Of a DNA stretch of 64,000 nucleotides, positions 43,292 to 53,300 are shown piece by piece. Source of the stretch: Meghimatium bilineatum (taxonomy: Eukaryota > Mollusca > Gastropoda > Stylommatophora > Philomycidae); NCBI GenBank assembly GCA_034231615.1, contig CM067322.1:60321245-60385244 (forward strand), written 5' to 3'. A program made the translations under genes and the position numbers. The notes under the pieces are model-generated. The model ran no database searches, was not told the origin of the DNA, and saw only the letters and a program-made list of their open reading frames with translations. The stretch's first letter is position 1; the number at the start of each line of letters is the position of its first letter.

Positions 43292-44020
43292 CCTTTAGAA
43301 TGCTAGTTTACAATTACGTAATATTCTCTGCCGCGGAATTGGTTTTCGCAATGTTACGCAATCGTTGGTGGCTGTTTTGAAATCGCGATAACTTGTTCGT
43401 TTTTACAGATATTAAAATAATATTTGCACATATAAGTAAAGAATTAAATTCTGCATATATTGGCGTAAGTTTTGTTTGTATGTGTGTAATACGAAATGTG
43501 TGAGAAAGTGATAAGTCAAATTTATACCTATTTCGATCTAGACATACCGTATTTTTGATAGATCGTAATCTGTTGAATATTATATATTTTACATAGTGAG
43601 AACATTGTGGAACCTCGTGTCTATTCTAATTAAACAAATTGAAGACCTTACCTTTCATGGTTTCCACCTTGAACTCGCAATAAATAATGATTTCACTTAA
43701 TAAATCGATGATAAAGAAGTATAATAAACTCTATTCACTGTCATGTCGCCTCGCCGCAAAGCCGATGCTTGAAGATTGCTCGGAATTCCATTCCATAATC
43801 AAACACTGTTGTCTATCGCCATTTGACAATAGAAACAGGAAGCCAGATAAATTCCCTTCTCGATGTTGCCAAAACATACTGTAAAAAAGATACCAAACTC
43901 AATTTTTTCGTTCCTTTTCGGGTTTACCGAATCGGGCGGATGATTTTGCAGTGCGTGTCAAGAAATGACACATTTCGGGCTAAAAGCTTTGCCCAGTTTG
44001 TCAACACAGCGTGCTAAAGG
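43292..44020. mobile_element. piggyBac-type non-autonomous element, 729 bp
   Basis: TTAA on both sides (43288-43291 and 44021-44024) and terminal repeats CCTTTAGAATGCTAG (left) and CCTTTAGCACGCTGTG (right, reversed). TTAA targets with CCYTTAG-like ends are the piggyBac signature. No transposase motifs are visible, so it is a MITE or an internally deleted copy. The left half matches the 53337-54256 element (TGTTTTGAAA-CG-GATAAC, GATAT-AAAATAAT-TTTGCA). Confidence 0.82.
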
Positions 44021-44104
44021 TTAACTTGCTACTACTAGAAGACTGTTGGCCTGTTACTAGACCCTATCTATAATTTATAATTCTTACAGCTGACGGAAAT
44101 TGAA

Positions 44105-44235
44105 TTTTTAGAAGTTGTTGATGGGTTGTCGTCATGGCATGAGAGAATGCTACCAACTGAACTTGTTAACATAAGAGACAGTGAGTTGTGGAGAAACATG
44201 AGTGTCTATGCCACTGAGCATGGTATTTGATAATA
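44105..44235 (+). mobile_element. LINE 3' end fragment (DSELW..YATEHGI)
   Basis: VVDGLSSWHERMLPTELVN, then IRDSELWRNMSVYATEHGI and a stop. Same family end as 7626-7763 and 39880-39990. Confidence 0.65.
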
Positions 44236-44749
44236 ATTGAATACCACATTAAGATCAGACTGGTCTACTATGACACACTTGCTGCTTTTTTGTTATAATT
44301 CTGGCAGGTCTTTGTGACAGTTTAACATGAACTTCACTTACTTGTGTAGACATGTTAAACTGCGAACGAGAAGAAGAAGAAGAAGCATGAACTTTGATCT
44401 GCCATATTTCTTGTGACTGCACTCTGACATAATTGATTGGCACGGTAGCAAAATGATAGTGAGCTCACCGTACAAACCCAACTGGTTGAATTAGGTGGTT
44501 CAACCGCTGACCCTCCATATTGTGCTGACGATACAATCAGATGTATTAGTGGTCCCTCAAAATTAAACAATAGTCTAATAGCAATGTCCTGTACAGGATA
44601 TACTTCAATTATTATTACTATGCACCCTGACATAATGGAATTGTTCATAGTTGAGGCTTTTATCTCCTCCCCATCCCAGAAAGTCCCTTTATCACCATAC
44701 TCACTAAGAGTTATGAAGATTTAAACCAGATTTAAAAAGACAGATTCTG

Positions 44750-45615
44750 TTGCAGCTGTAATAGGGTGCTCACATCATAATGCATAATCAATTGAAATTT
44801 AAGAAAGTGTGCTCAAGGTGGGTACAGAGACAACTGACGGACGAACACAACATGAACCGATTAGGACTGTCCTTGCAGCATCTCAGTCGCTGTGCAGATG
44901 AAGGAGAAGATATGCTGAACAGAATTATTACTGTCAATGAATCATGAGTGCATCACCACTTGCCTGAAACAAAGTGTGCCTCAATGCAATGGAAACATCC
45001 TTCTTCGCCTTATGTCCAAAAATTCAAGGTTGCGCCATCAGCAGGGAAAGATATGCTAACAGTGTTCTGGGATTGTCAAGGAGTGCTTCTAACCAATTTC
45101 AAGAAGAAAGGTGACAATGTGAATTCTGAATAGTACTGTGAAGTTCTGTCGACACTTCGGGATGCAATTAGAAGAAAATGTCCATGCCCATTGACTAGAG
45201 GAGTACTGCTCCTTCATAATAATGACAGACCACATATGGCTCTTTTAACTCAGGAATTTATCATCTAGGGTGGGAACTTCTCAAACATCCACCTTACAGC
45301 TTCAACAAGGTCCTAAGCAATTTCAAACTTTTTTGTCCACTGAAAACCCACAGTGGCGGGAGACTTTTCACTAATCATGCAGAAGTAGAATGTGAAGTGA
45401 AAATGTGCTTTAGAAAATAGAGTACACAGTTCTATACAGCAGGTTTGGGAGCACTGATAAAACTATGGGATAAGTGCATCAATGTTGGTGGAAATTATGT
45501 TGAAAAATAAAAGGGACATTGTAGGTTTAAAAATAATCAGTTTCCAAGTTGCTATCATCTATATATTTTTTTTTTAGTCATATTGTGACGTACTTATTTG
45601 ACTTGCCCTCGTCTG
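44750..45615 (+). pseudogene. mariner transposase, decayed, with 3' inverted repeat
   Basis: KKVCSRWVQRQLTDEHNMNR, LSLQHLSRCADEGEDML, then the first catalytic site as ITVNES (usually xGDEx, so the Asp is replaced), VFWDCQGVLL (second Asp kept), LLHNNDRPH (third site, usually LLHDNARPH, changed) and the end WDKCINVGGNYVEK. Several stops. GTGACGTACTTATTTGACTT with CCCTCGTC at about 45588-45615 is the right terminal repeat. Same family as 4480-4813. Confidence 0.88.
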
Positions 45616-45834
45616 TGTGGAACAATTCATTACAATGAGATTCTACTGTGCTGAGAACTTCTGTTTATAGGAGTTGCAAGTTATAACATTTAACTCTTTA
45701 TTCAGGATATTATTCCTAGTTGAGCTGGAATTTATTCAACCACAAGAAGCACCCATGTCGATCTGGCTAAAAGTACCATACAAAATATAACAGTAAAGGT
45801 GGATTATGTGATGCTGACATCTGAAGTGTGTTCC

Positions 45835-46050
45835 ACAGAGATAGGGCCTGTTCTCAAGTGAGCTCTTGGTTACAGAGATATGGTCTGACATCAAAAGTGC
45901 ACACTTGCTTACAGAGATAGGACTTATCTCTTCAAGTATGCTCTTTGTTACAGAGATATGGCCTGACATCTCAAGTGCGCACTTTCTTACAGAGATAGGG
46001 CCTATCGACTCAAGTGTGCAGCTGGCTACAGAGATAAGGCCGGACATTGT
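45835..46050. repeat. 39-bp minisatellite, about 5.5 units
   Basis: ACAGAGATA recurs at 45872, 45911, 45950, 45989 and 46028 (39-bp steps) and as ACAGAGAT 37 bp earlier at 45835. Alternate units differ (GGCCTGACATCTCAAGTGC versus GGCCTATCGACTCAAGTGT), giving a 78-bp higher order. Because 39 is a multiple of 3, frames stay open on both strands (VTEIWPDISSAHFLTEIG on +, ISVTKSILEEISPISVSKC on -). No evidence that either is translated. Confidence 0.9.
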
Positions 46051-46337
46051 TTTTTTCCTGAACTTCACAAAATATTTTGTGCAAAGGTTTTGCTAACATT
46101 TTATTGCTAATTACTTCAAAAATGTAATAAATAATGCACAAACCATGTTCACTATCTTGTTATGCCTATTAAAACATTAAATTTAGATACATTTTTACTT
46201 TTCAGTACAAGAAGAGCAATTCAAGTATTTCCAAGTAGTCATTCTGGTGTTTTGTTTTTGACCTCGCTATTACAAATCTGTTAAATGGATGTAAGTACCC
46301 TCTATTTCCTGTAAACTGAAAATCAATTATTTCTTCT

Positions 46338-46525
46338 TTTTTTTCTGCATTTGTTCTCAAACTATTGAAAATTAGCAAGATGTGATCCAGAGAATGTGTA
46401 GTCCATCGTGATTTATAGCTTGACCGATATCTGTACCTTTTGTCCTGACTTCAGCATGGATTCTGGGTCACTTTGACCCTCTATGTGATGGCCAAATCTT
46501 TTTAGTCACCTTGTATGTTTGTCTT
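46338..46525 (-). mobile_element. Short GAA-tail retroposon, subfamily B
   Basis: TTTCTGCATTTGTTCTCAAAC, AAGATGTGATCCAGAGAATG, GATATCTGTACCTTTTGTCC, TGACTTCAGCATGGATTCTG and TTTAGTCACCTTGTATG. It lacks the 5'-most block, cut at the junction with the following LINE. Confidence 0.8.
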
Positions 46526-46529
46526 GTAT

Positions 46530-47995
46530 AACAAGACAAACACGGAAAGATACTCAATGAAACACCAGATATAGTGAAAAGATGGACAGAGTATTGCAAG
46601 GAGCTGTATAACTGCAAGTGTAATCCTGACTACACGATATTACAGAATTCTGAACTAAACAACAGAGAAATAGGAAATCCAGAAATTCTAGTAGGTGAAA
46701 TAAAAGAGGCCATACGAACATTGAAAGGAGGGAAGTCACCTGGTGTAGACAACATTCCAGCAGAATTGTTGAAATACGGGGGCATTAATGTGGTAAATAT
46801 TATGACCAAAATATATGGAACACAAAACAATGGCCCACTGATTGGACACAATCACTAATAATACCAATTCCCAAGAAAGGAAATTTGAAAGTGTGTACAA
46901 ATTACAGAACAATTAGCCTTATAACACACCCCAGTAAAGTGATGCTCAAAATACTAAACAGAATAAAACACAAGTCGGAAGAAATAATTGCAGAAGAACA
47001 AGCTGGCTTCAGAGCAAACAGAAGCACTGTTGAACAAATATTTAACATCCGAACACTAATCGAAAAACATATTCAGCACCAACGCGATCTATACCACAAC
47101 TTCATTGACTTTACAAAGGCCTTTGATCGTGTTTGGCATGATGGTCATTGGCACATACTGAGGAAATTTAATTTTGACACCACAAATATAGACATTATTG
47201 AAGTGTACAAAAATGCAAATAGTGCTGTCTTGTCACACAATACAATTGGAGAGTTCTTCAAAACAACTGTGGGAGTTCAACAGGGATGCATAATGTCCCC
47301 AGTACTTTTTAACATATACTTAGAGCACATTATACAAGAGACATTACATGACTACAACACGTCTATATCGATCGGAGGTCGCCCTATTTGCAACTTGCGT
47401 TTCGCTGATGATATTGATCTTATAGCTGGGTCAGAACAATCATTGCAAGAATTAACATCAAAGTTTGAAAAAGTTACCAGCAAGTACGGAATGGAAATCA
47501 ATACAGATAAGAGCAAAATCTTGGTAAACAGCAGAGACACCGAAAACCAGACTAATATCATGATGAATGGACATATGCTTGAGGAGGTGAATACCTTCAA
47601 ATACCTCAGATCCAGTATATGCAGCGATGGTAAATGCAAAGCAGAACTAAAAATAAGGCTGGAGATGGCTTTAGCGTCCTTGTCAAGGCTAACTGTGATT
47701 TGGAAAAGCAACATCAGTGTTGGAGTGAAAATCAAACTGTATAAGTCGCTGGTGCTTTCTGTTGTGTTGTAGGGTTGTGAGAGTTGGACACTCACTGCGG
47801 ACATGGAGAGTCGAGGGTGGAAGAAGCAGAGGAGGACAAATAAAGACATGGACAGACAACATCAAGGAATGGACAGGGCAAGATATTTCCACACTCATCT
47901 GCATTGCTGAGGATAGAATTCGCTGGAGGGCTCTGTGTGCTGAAGCATCCAATGTGGTACCCCTACGACCCTGAAGGGTTATGGGTTTATTGACT
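46530..47995 (+). pseudogene. LINE reverse transcriptase, nearly intact core, internal deletion
   Basis: EIKEAIRTLKGGKSPGVDNI (RT lead motif), one frameshift near 46830, then a 295-codon open frame 46885-47772: IIAEEQAGFRANRSTVEQIF, NFIDFTKAFDRVWHDG, VGVQQGCIMSPVLFNIYLEH, LRFADDIDLIAGSEQSLQEL (catalytic FADD intact), MEINTDKSKILV, FKYLRSSI. After GCESWTLTADMES the sequence jumps to the C-terminal RGGQIKTWTDNIKEWTGQDI tail and GACCCTGAAGGGTTATGGGT end. The segment present in the 61.6 kb copy is deleted here. Confidence 0.92.
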
Positions 47996-48001
47996 GATTG
48001 A

Positions 48002-48062
48002 TGGCAGGCAACTATGTTGCTATTCTTTGCCTCCCGTTAAGGTCACAACAACACACAGGTGA
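48002..48062 (-). mobile_element. Short GAA-tail retroposon, subfamily B, 5' end fragment
   Basis: ATGGCAGGCAACTATGTTGC, TATTCTTTGCCTCCCGTTAA, GGTCACAACAACACACAGGT: the 5' end of B in reverse, directly abutting the end of the preceding LINE. The rest of the element is missing. Confidence 0.65.
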
Positions 48063-48429
48063 AAAGCAATAATTTTAACTTGCATGCAGGTTAAATATAT
48101 TACACAACATTGGATTTATTAAAGTGTGAAAGTCATCAATATTTATAATATTCTATGTAAATTGTTGTAAATATCTAGTTGCTGCTGAGTAGTTTTACTT
48201 TTGGCAGCTCAATGTCATTCTTAAAAAGTGCAGGTCTTCTGAAGTTGACTTAGTGATCCATACAGTAATCTAGTGACTGTTAAGGTTGTCTGTAAAAGTG
48301 TTTTTCCTGGCATTTGAAAGGTAAGGGCAGCCACTAAGGTGTTCCGCTATTTTGTTGGAATGAAAGCAATATCTACAGATGGGTTGTTGCTGGGGGTCTG
48401 ATACAGTTTAAATGACTATTGACTCATGC

Positions 48430-48840
48430 ATGTCTTATTCGAAACTGAAAGATAAAAGATTGATTTCTCTTGCAGAGTTTGTTAATGTTGTATTGTCCTT
48501 TATGCATGTCATTTCACTCAATAAATTTTGATCAGTCATCCAATTTACACATCTTTTCAGCCAGATTTCCCTGGTGTTGTTTCTGAGAATCTGTTTGACT
48601 TCTTATATTACAAGGTCTTTGCTTTTGTTGTTTTGATATGCCTCTTTTTGCGTGTGTCTTCTGTTTCATTTCCTATTACTGCTATGTCCAGGGATCCAGA
48701 GCAGGGTCTTGCTAATTGGATATGCAGAGATAACACTGCACTGCTCTTGCTGTCTTGTAGAGGACATTTTGATTTTCATGTGTGGTGTGTTTAATGCCAA
48801 GTGTAAGATGTATTTGTTTAGATACTTATGTGGCAGTCGA
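48430..48840 (-). pseudogene. LINE RNase H fragment
   Basis: Minus strand: ISKTLLWIPGHSSNRK, the RNase H WIPGHxGxxGN motif with the Gly lost, followed by KEAYQNNKSKD and a REIWLKRCVNWMTDQNLLS C-terminal stretch. Strongly decayed. Confidence 0.6.
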
Positions 48841-49029
48841 GGCCTGACCTTCTAGCTCAGAGTGCAATGAATAGGGCCACTGTCCTTTTCCAAGGAGGTG
48901 ATTAAAAAAGTTGGAGAATAGGCTGTCACCTGTGAAATAATTATCATTGGCACATCTTGTCTCAATTTCTTCCTTTTGTTTTCAATCAAATAATCCCCAT
49001 ATATAACAAAGAGATGCAGACTAGAGGAC

Positions 49030-49225
49030 ATTGCACCTTTGTCCATTTGTGGCAGACTCCTAGGTGACAGGGAATGCTAGATGCGCAATTCCTGCATATA
49101 TGTTAACAAATATGGCAGAAGAATGATGAGAATGTTGGTCCAGATGTGTGTGCTGTGCCTCTGACAGGATGTGGTAATCCTGGGATACTGACACACTGGA
49201 TTGACTCCCTTCAGAGACTAAATAT
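49030..49225 (-). repeat. Unnamed repeat D, copy 2
   Basis: Reverse-orientation match to 35150-35335. On the minus strand it is open for 66 codons (HTHLDQHSHHSSAIFVNIYA in the shared part), but no known domain is seen. Confidence 0.7.
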
Positions 49226-49264
49226 GCACACATAAACCCCCTTACACATTCAATAATCATTTAC

Positions 49265-49551
49265 ACTCTTTTCAACAATACCCAAAGTATTCACATGGAT
49301 CTACTGTCCAGCTCAGTGGGAGTCAGAGGCATAGAAAGAACTGATGCATTGGCGGGTAGCGCCATAGTAGATGTTGCAGTGATAAGAGAATTAATTAGGG
49401 CAGTCATGGATAAATTACAAAATGACAAAGAGGAGATAGAAAGAGGCAATTTATATATTCAGAATGATAGAAATGGGAGTGAGAAGGGAGAAAGTGCATC
49501 CTCTCTGGAAGGATTCAAAGAACACATTCAACAACTGACTGGAACACTGAG
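49265..49551 (+). pseudogene. LINE RNase H C-terminal fragment
   Basis: FTWIYCPAQ then GVRGIERTDALAGSAIVDVA corresponds to WIYCPGHAGVRGNERADFLA of the 36.5-37.9 kb copy, with a frame slip in between. It continues RELIRAVMDKLQNDKEEIER and GNLYIQNDRNGSEKGESASS. Retroposon X is inserted at its end. Confidence 0.8.
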
Positions 49552-49563
49552 CTTATAATCCTT

Positions 49564-50163
49564 GGTTGGTTACTGATCCAGCGGTCCATGGCTCGCTCGT
49601 GCCCTTTGACCTAATGGCATTATATTGCTGGGAAGTCTGAAGATTTTTGCCCACCCCGGAACAGAGCCAGAGAATAACTATCACACCTCCAGGAAGGTAG
49701 GTTTCAACCTATGCACTGCTCCTAACCACTGTAGCCAAGATAGAGTTCACTGTGCTCATTCCCCGCCACCAATTGACTACTGGTTATGCCGAACTTCTCT
49801 ATTGCTCCAGGCATGCAACCAAATGTTCAAGTCAAAAGGATTGTCATGTCCTTGAGTCACTGTGCCTCTATGATGGGTCTCTTCATAAGAAAAAACAGTG
49901 CTGTCAGTTTCCTCCTCCCCAGTGCTGCACAGTACATTTCTGGCTCCCTCCCAACCACAGAGTGTGCATACATATATATTCAGGTAAACATGAAACACAT
50001 TTCAACAACAAAATAAAAGCATAATTGTATAGATGACATACCATGAAGCTTCTATAATAAGATAACCACAATATAACGGCCTGTCATCCACTAAGGTTTT
50101 ATGTTGCATGGGCGGTTTGTCTACTGGGCTATTGGTGAGACCCACAGACGTAACCACATACGT
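49564..50163 (-). mobile_element. Retroposon X, near full-length copy 2
   Basis: A 600-bp unit between identical 12-bp repeats CTTATAATCCTT (49552-49563 and 50164-50175). It matches 1839-2432 reversed across its full length, with shared words such as ATTGACTACTGGTTATGCCG and CAGTTTCCTCCTCCCCAGTG (one base fewer in the other copy). The variable-length target duplications argue for retroposition. Confidence 0.88.
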
Positions 50164-50298
50164 CTTATAATCCTTAAATAGTTGACAAAACGCACTTATT
50201 TGAATGCTGATCATTGCTGTGATGCTGGTTCATTTGCAAGAATTTCTATTTTACTTTAGTAAACAAATAACAACAGCTTTTTTATTTATTCTCAACAG

Positions 50299-50320
50299 CA
50301 GCACATTGGTGACAAAAATG
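50299..50320 (+). CDS. Q/M-rich gene, microexon a (22 nt)
   Basis: Pyrimidine tract then CTCAACAG|CAG|CAC. The two adjacent CAGs form a NAGNAG tandem acceptor that would add or drop one Gln. The donor is ATG|GTAAGT. Phase 1 at the 3' end fits the next exon. Support rests on the good splice sites and on frame continuity; an exon this small alone would not be convincing. Confidence 0.55.
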
Positions 50321-53300
50321 GTAAGTATATTATGTTTGTTTGTATCTCCAGGAATTAAATGCTTTTCTTTCATATATGCAATGAAGGGAAGGTTTCTACA
50401 GAACTTTCTGCAGGAGACTTCTACTCTTAAATTTCTGTTCTTTAGGTTTTTAAAATATGCAGAAATATACTGATTTCTTTCTTCCTGCATTACTGTTCAA
50501 ATTTTCTAATTAATATTATAGCTAAGGCCTGTAAAAAGGTCAGACTAAAATTGATTTAAAATTGTTTTAATGAATATCTAAGGTATGTTTTGATTTTTGT
50601 GCTTCTCATGTTATTCTTAAAATTAAAGGTTTCTTTTGTTTTACATGAATGACTCAATAAAGTGCCAAAGTGGAGTGATGCAGAATCTATTCTCCATTGT
50701 CTGATTAAGAAAGGAGTTCCAATTGATGATGTGTTAAGTGTTTCGATCAATTTAGTAATTTGAAAATATTTAAGAAAAAATATAAGAAGAATGAATTGTT
50801 ATATGTCAAAATATTTTGAAAGTATGAAACTTTAAAAGTATGGGCTGTCATTATGAAGTGTTAAAAGTTGGTTAATTCTACTTTACTGACAATACATGTG
50901 ATCATCCCATGTCCAATCTGTCCAATCCATGGACCTTTAGGACCATCATAGGGCTTATCAACCACCTGCAAATTCATAAACAAGAGCATCTAACTGAATT
51001 TCATCATCACAAATCCTAACACAAATCATCATCACTTGTGATGGATGAACTGGTTTTGTGCTCTGCTATTTTACACTTAAATTATATTTGCACCATTTAA
51101 AGTGGCACACTCATGTATGTTTTTTTAACTCTTATGCAATTGCATAGTCAACAACATTCCTTCTAAGCTGCAAGATCATGCACAAAATTTAACACTGTAA
51201 AATTTATAATTATGGACCTAAAAAGGTCCTCATGTACCACCTCAGGAATAATTTGTACACACAATTTTGTAGTTGCGCAAACTGCCATCTATTCATCACA
51301 CACAGTGAACATTTTTTAATAGGGAAGGGTAGATAGCCAAGCCATTGCCCAAACTTCTTTAGTTGCTTCTTTTATACCAGGTCGCATTATTAATATTTCA
51401 TTTTTTTTCCAAATTTGACTCTGATAACACACAAGCCATTTCATATTCTTTTAATGAAAATGATTAGTAAGAGGTGTAGTAATTATTATGTGTGTAAGGT
51501 TTAGAGATATCTATCCATACACATTATTAGTATGAGATATAGTAATTGTAATATGTGTGTAAGGTTTAGAGATATCTTTTTATGCACATCATTAGTAAAG
51601 GTGTAGTAATTGTAATGTGTGTACGGTTTAGAGATTATACTTAATTTTAAGACACTTAAGTTTTTTTTAGATTACACTGTCAAATATTTTGATTTCTTGA
51701 GAAATGAATGTGTATCTTCATATTAATTATTTTTTTTAGATGGGCCGAAACAAAATCAGGGAGGCCAAAAGATGATGGTAAGTTTTTTTTTCTCTTTCTC
51801 TCTCTATATGCAAACTAGTATTTTAATTAGTATGTAAACTAAGTATGTTAGTGTGTTAATACACTTTAGGGGTCTTTGTGATCTCTAATACGTTTTGGTT
51901 GTGCATCCTGATATAGCCTACTTGGACATTGTCCGCTGGGTGAAAGGGTTGCGCCTCTCCAAAGAAGATGTGAACTACCTCTATATACAAACATCTATAT
52001 GCAGTTATATCTATGTATGTCTATAGATACATATATATCTATATACATACTTAAAAAACAATGTTTGAAATTAACGTAGCTCAGAAAGCAATGATAACTC
52101 ACCAAACAGAAAATATGCATAGAGAATCTATATAGTCAAAATGTTGGTTGATTGCAACATTTTGAGCAGAACGTGAGACCAAATGTTTGTCTATTGTCTT
52201 TCCCCAGGTGGATGATGGTTTATATTATCCACACTTGCTGTTATGTGTAGGAGTGATAAACTGATATTTATATGAAAGGTCTGTTTGAAAAGTATCTGAC
52301 CTTTGGCAGAGAAAATTGCAGTTACTTAGAGACTTGAAACCCTTCACAACTGAATGTAGTCTGGATTGCATTATATCGTTTTAGTTTGGTTGGGATATCT
52401 ACACTTTTGGCTCAACATATTTTACTTCACTGTGCCATTCCTGAACTATTATTCTACTGTAGCATGAAATAGTCAATCCCACATCCAACTTTCCTTAGTG
52501 GTCTCTTGCGATGATAGGTTACAGCAAAAAGCACAGCTCAATGGATACCAAAATTGTACCATTGACAGTCGATTCATAGATATTTAAAAAAAGCTGGGAA
52601 AACCTCAGTGCACAGAAGTGGTGGGTTTTGCTGTTCGCATGAATCAAGACTGGTTTGACGAAAACGATGTACAGATCAAAGCTCTCCTGGACAACAGGCA
52701 CAACAGCACAAAGCTTATCTAAGCGACCCTACATCAATCAGCAAAAAAGACTGAAAACTCAAAGCAAACGCACAAAAATAACTAAAGAGGATACAAGACT
52801 CATGATTTAGTAGTCAAAGAAATACAGCATTACACTGACAGCAGTTATATGCAGAAATTCTATTCACCGCTAAAAGTAATCTATGGACTGTGTGTCAGGA
52901 CCATCACTGACAGGAAATTCTTCAGGACCATCACTGACAGGAAATTCTCAAACGCTGGGCTGAAATTTTTAAATGTACTAAACTACCCCTACTTCATCGA
53001 CGAAGCGATTGCGCACATCATGCAAAATACCTATCAATCATTCATTATCTTCTCTTGAGGAGGTGGAGAAAGCCATCTCAAACTTGTCCGTAGGAAAAGC
53101 GCCAGGTACAGACTACATTCCAGCAGAAGTTTACGTCGCCAGTGGCCCTGTTATGACTGCTAAACTCAAAGAGCTCTTCCAGACAATGTGGAACCTGGAA
53201 GCGATGCCACAAAACTTTAAGGATGCTTCCATCATGCATCTATACAAGACAAAAGGAAATTACCTAGCTTGCGACAACCACCCAGGCATATCCTTGCTTT

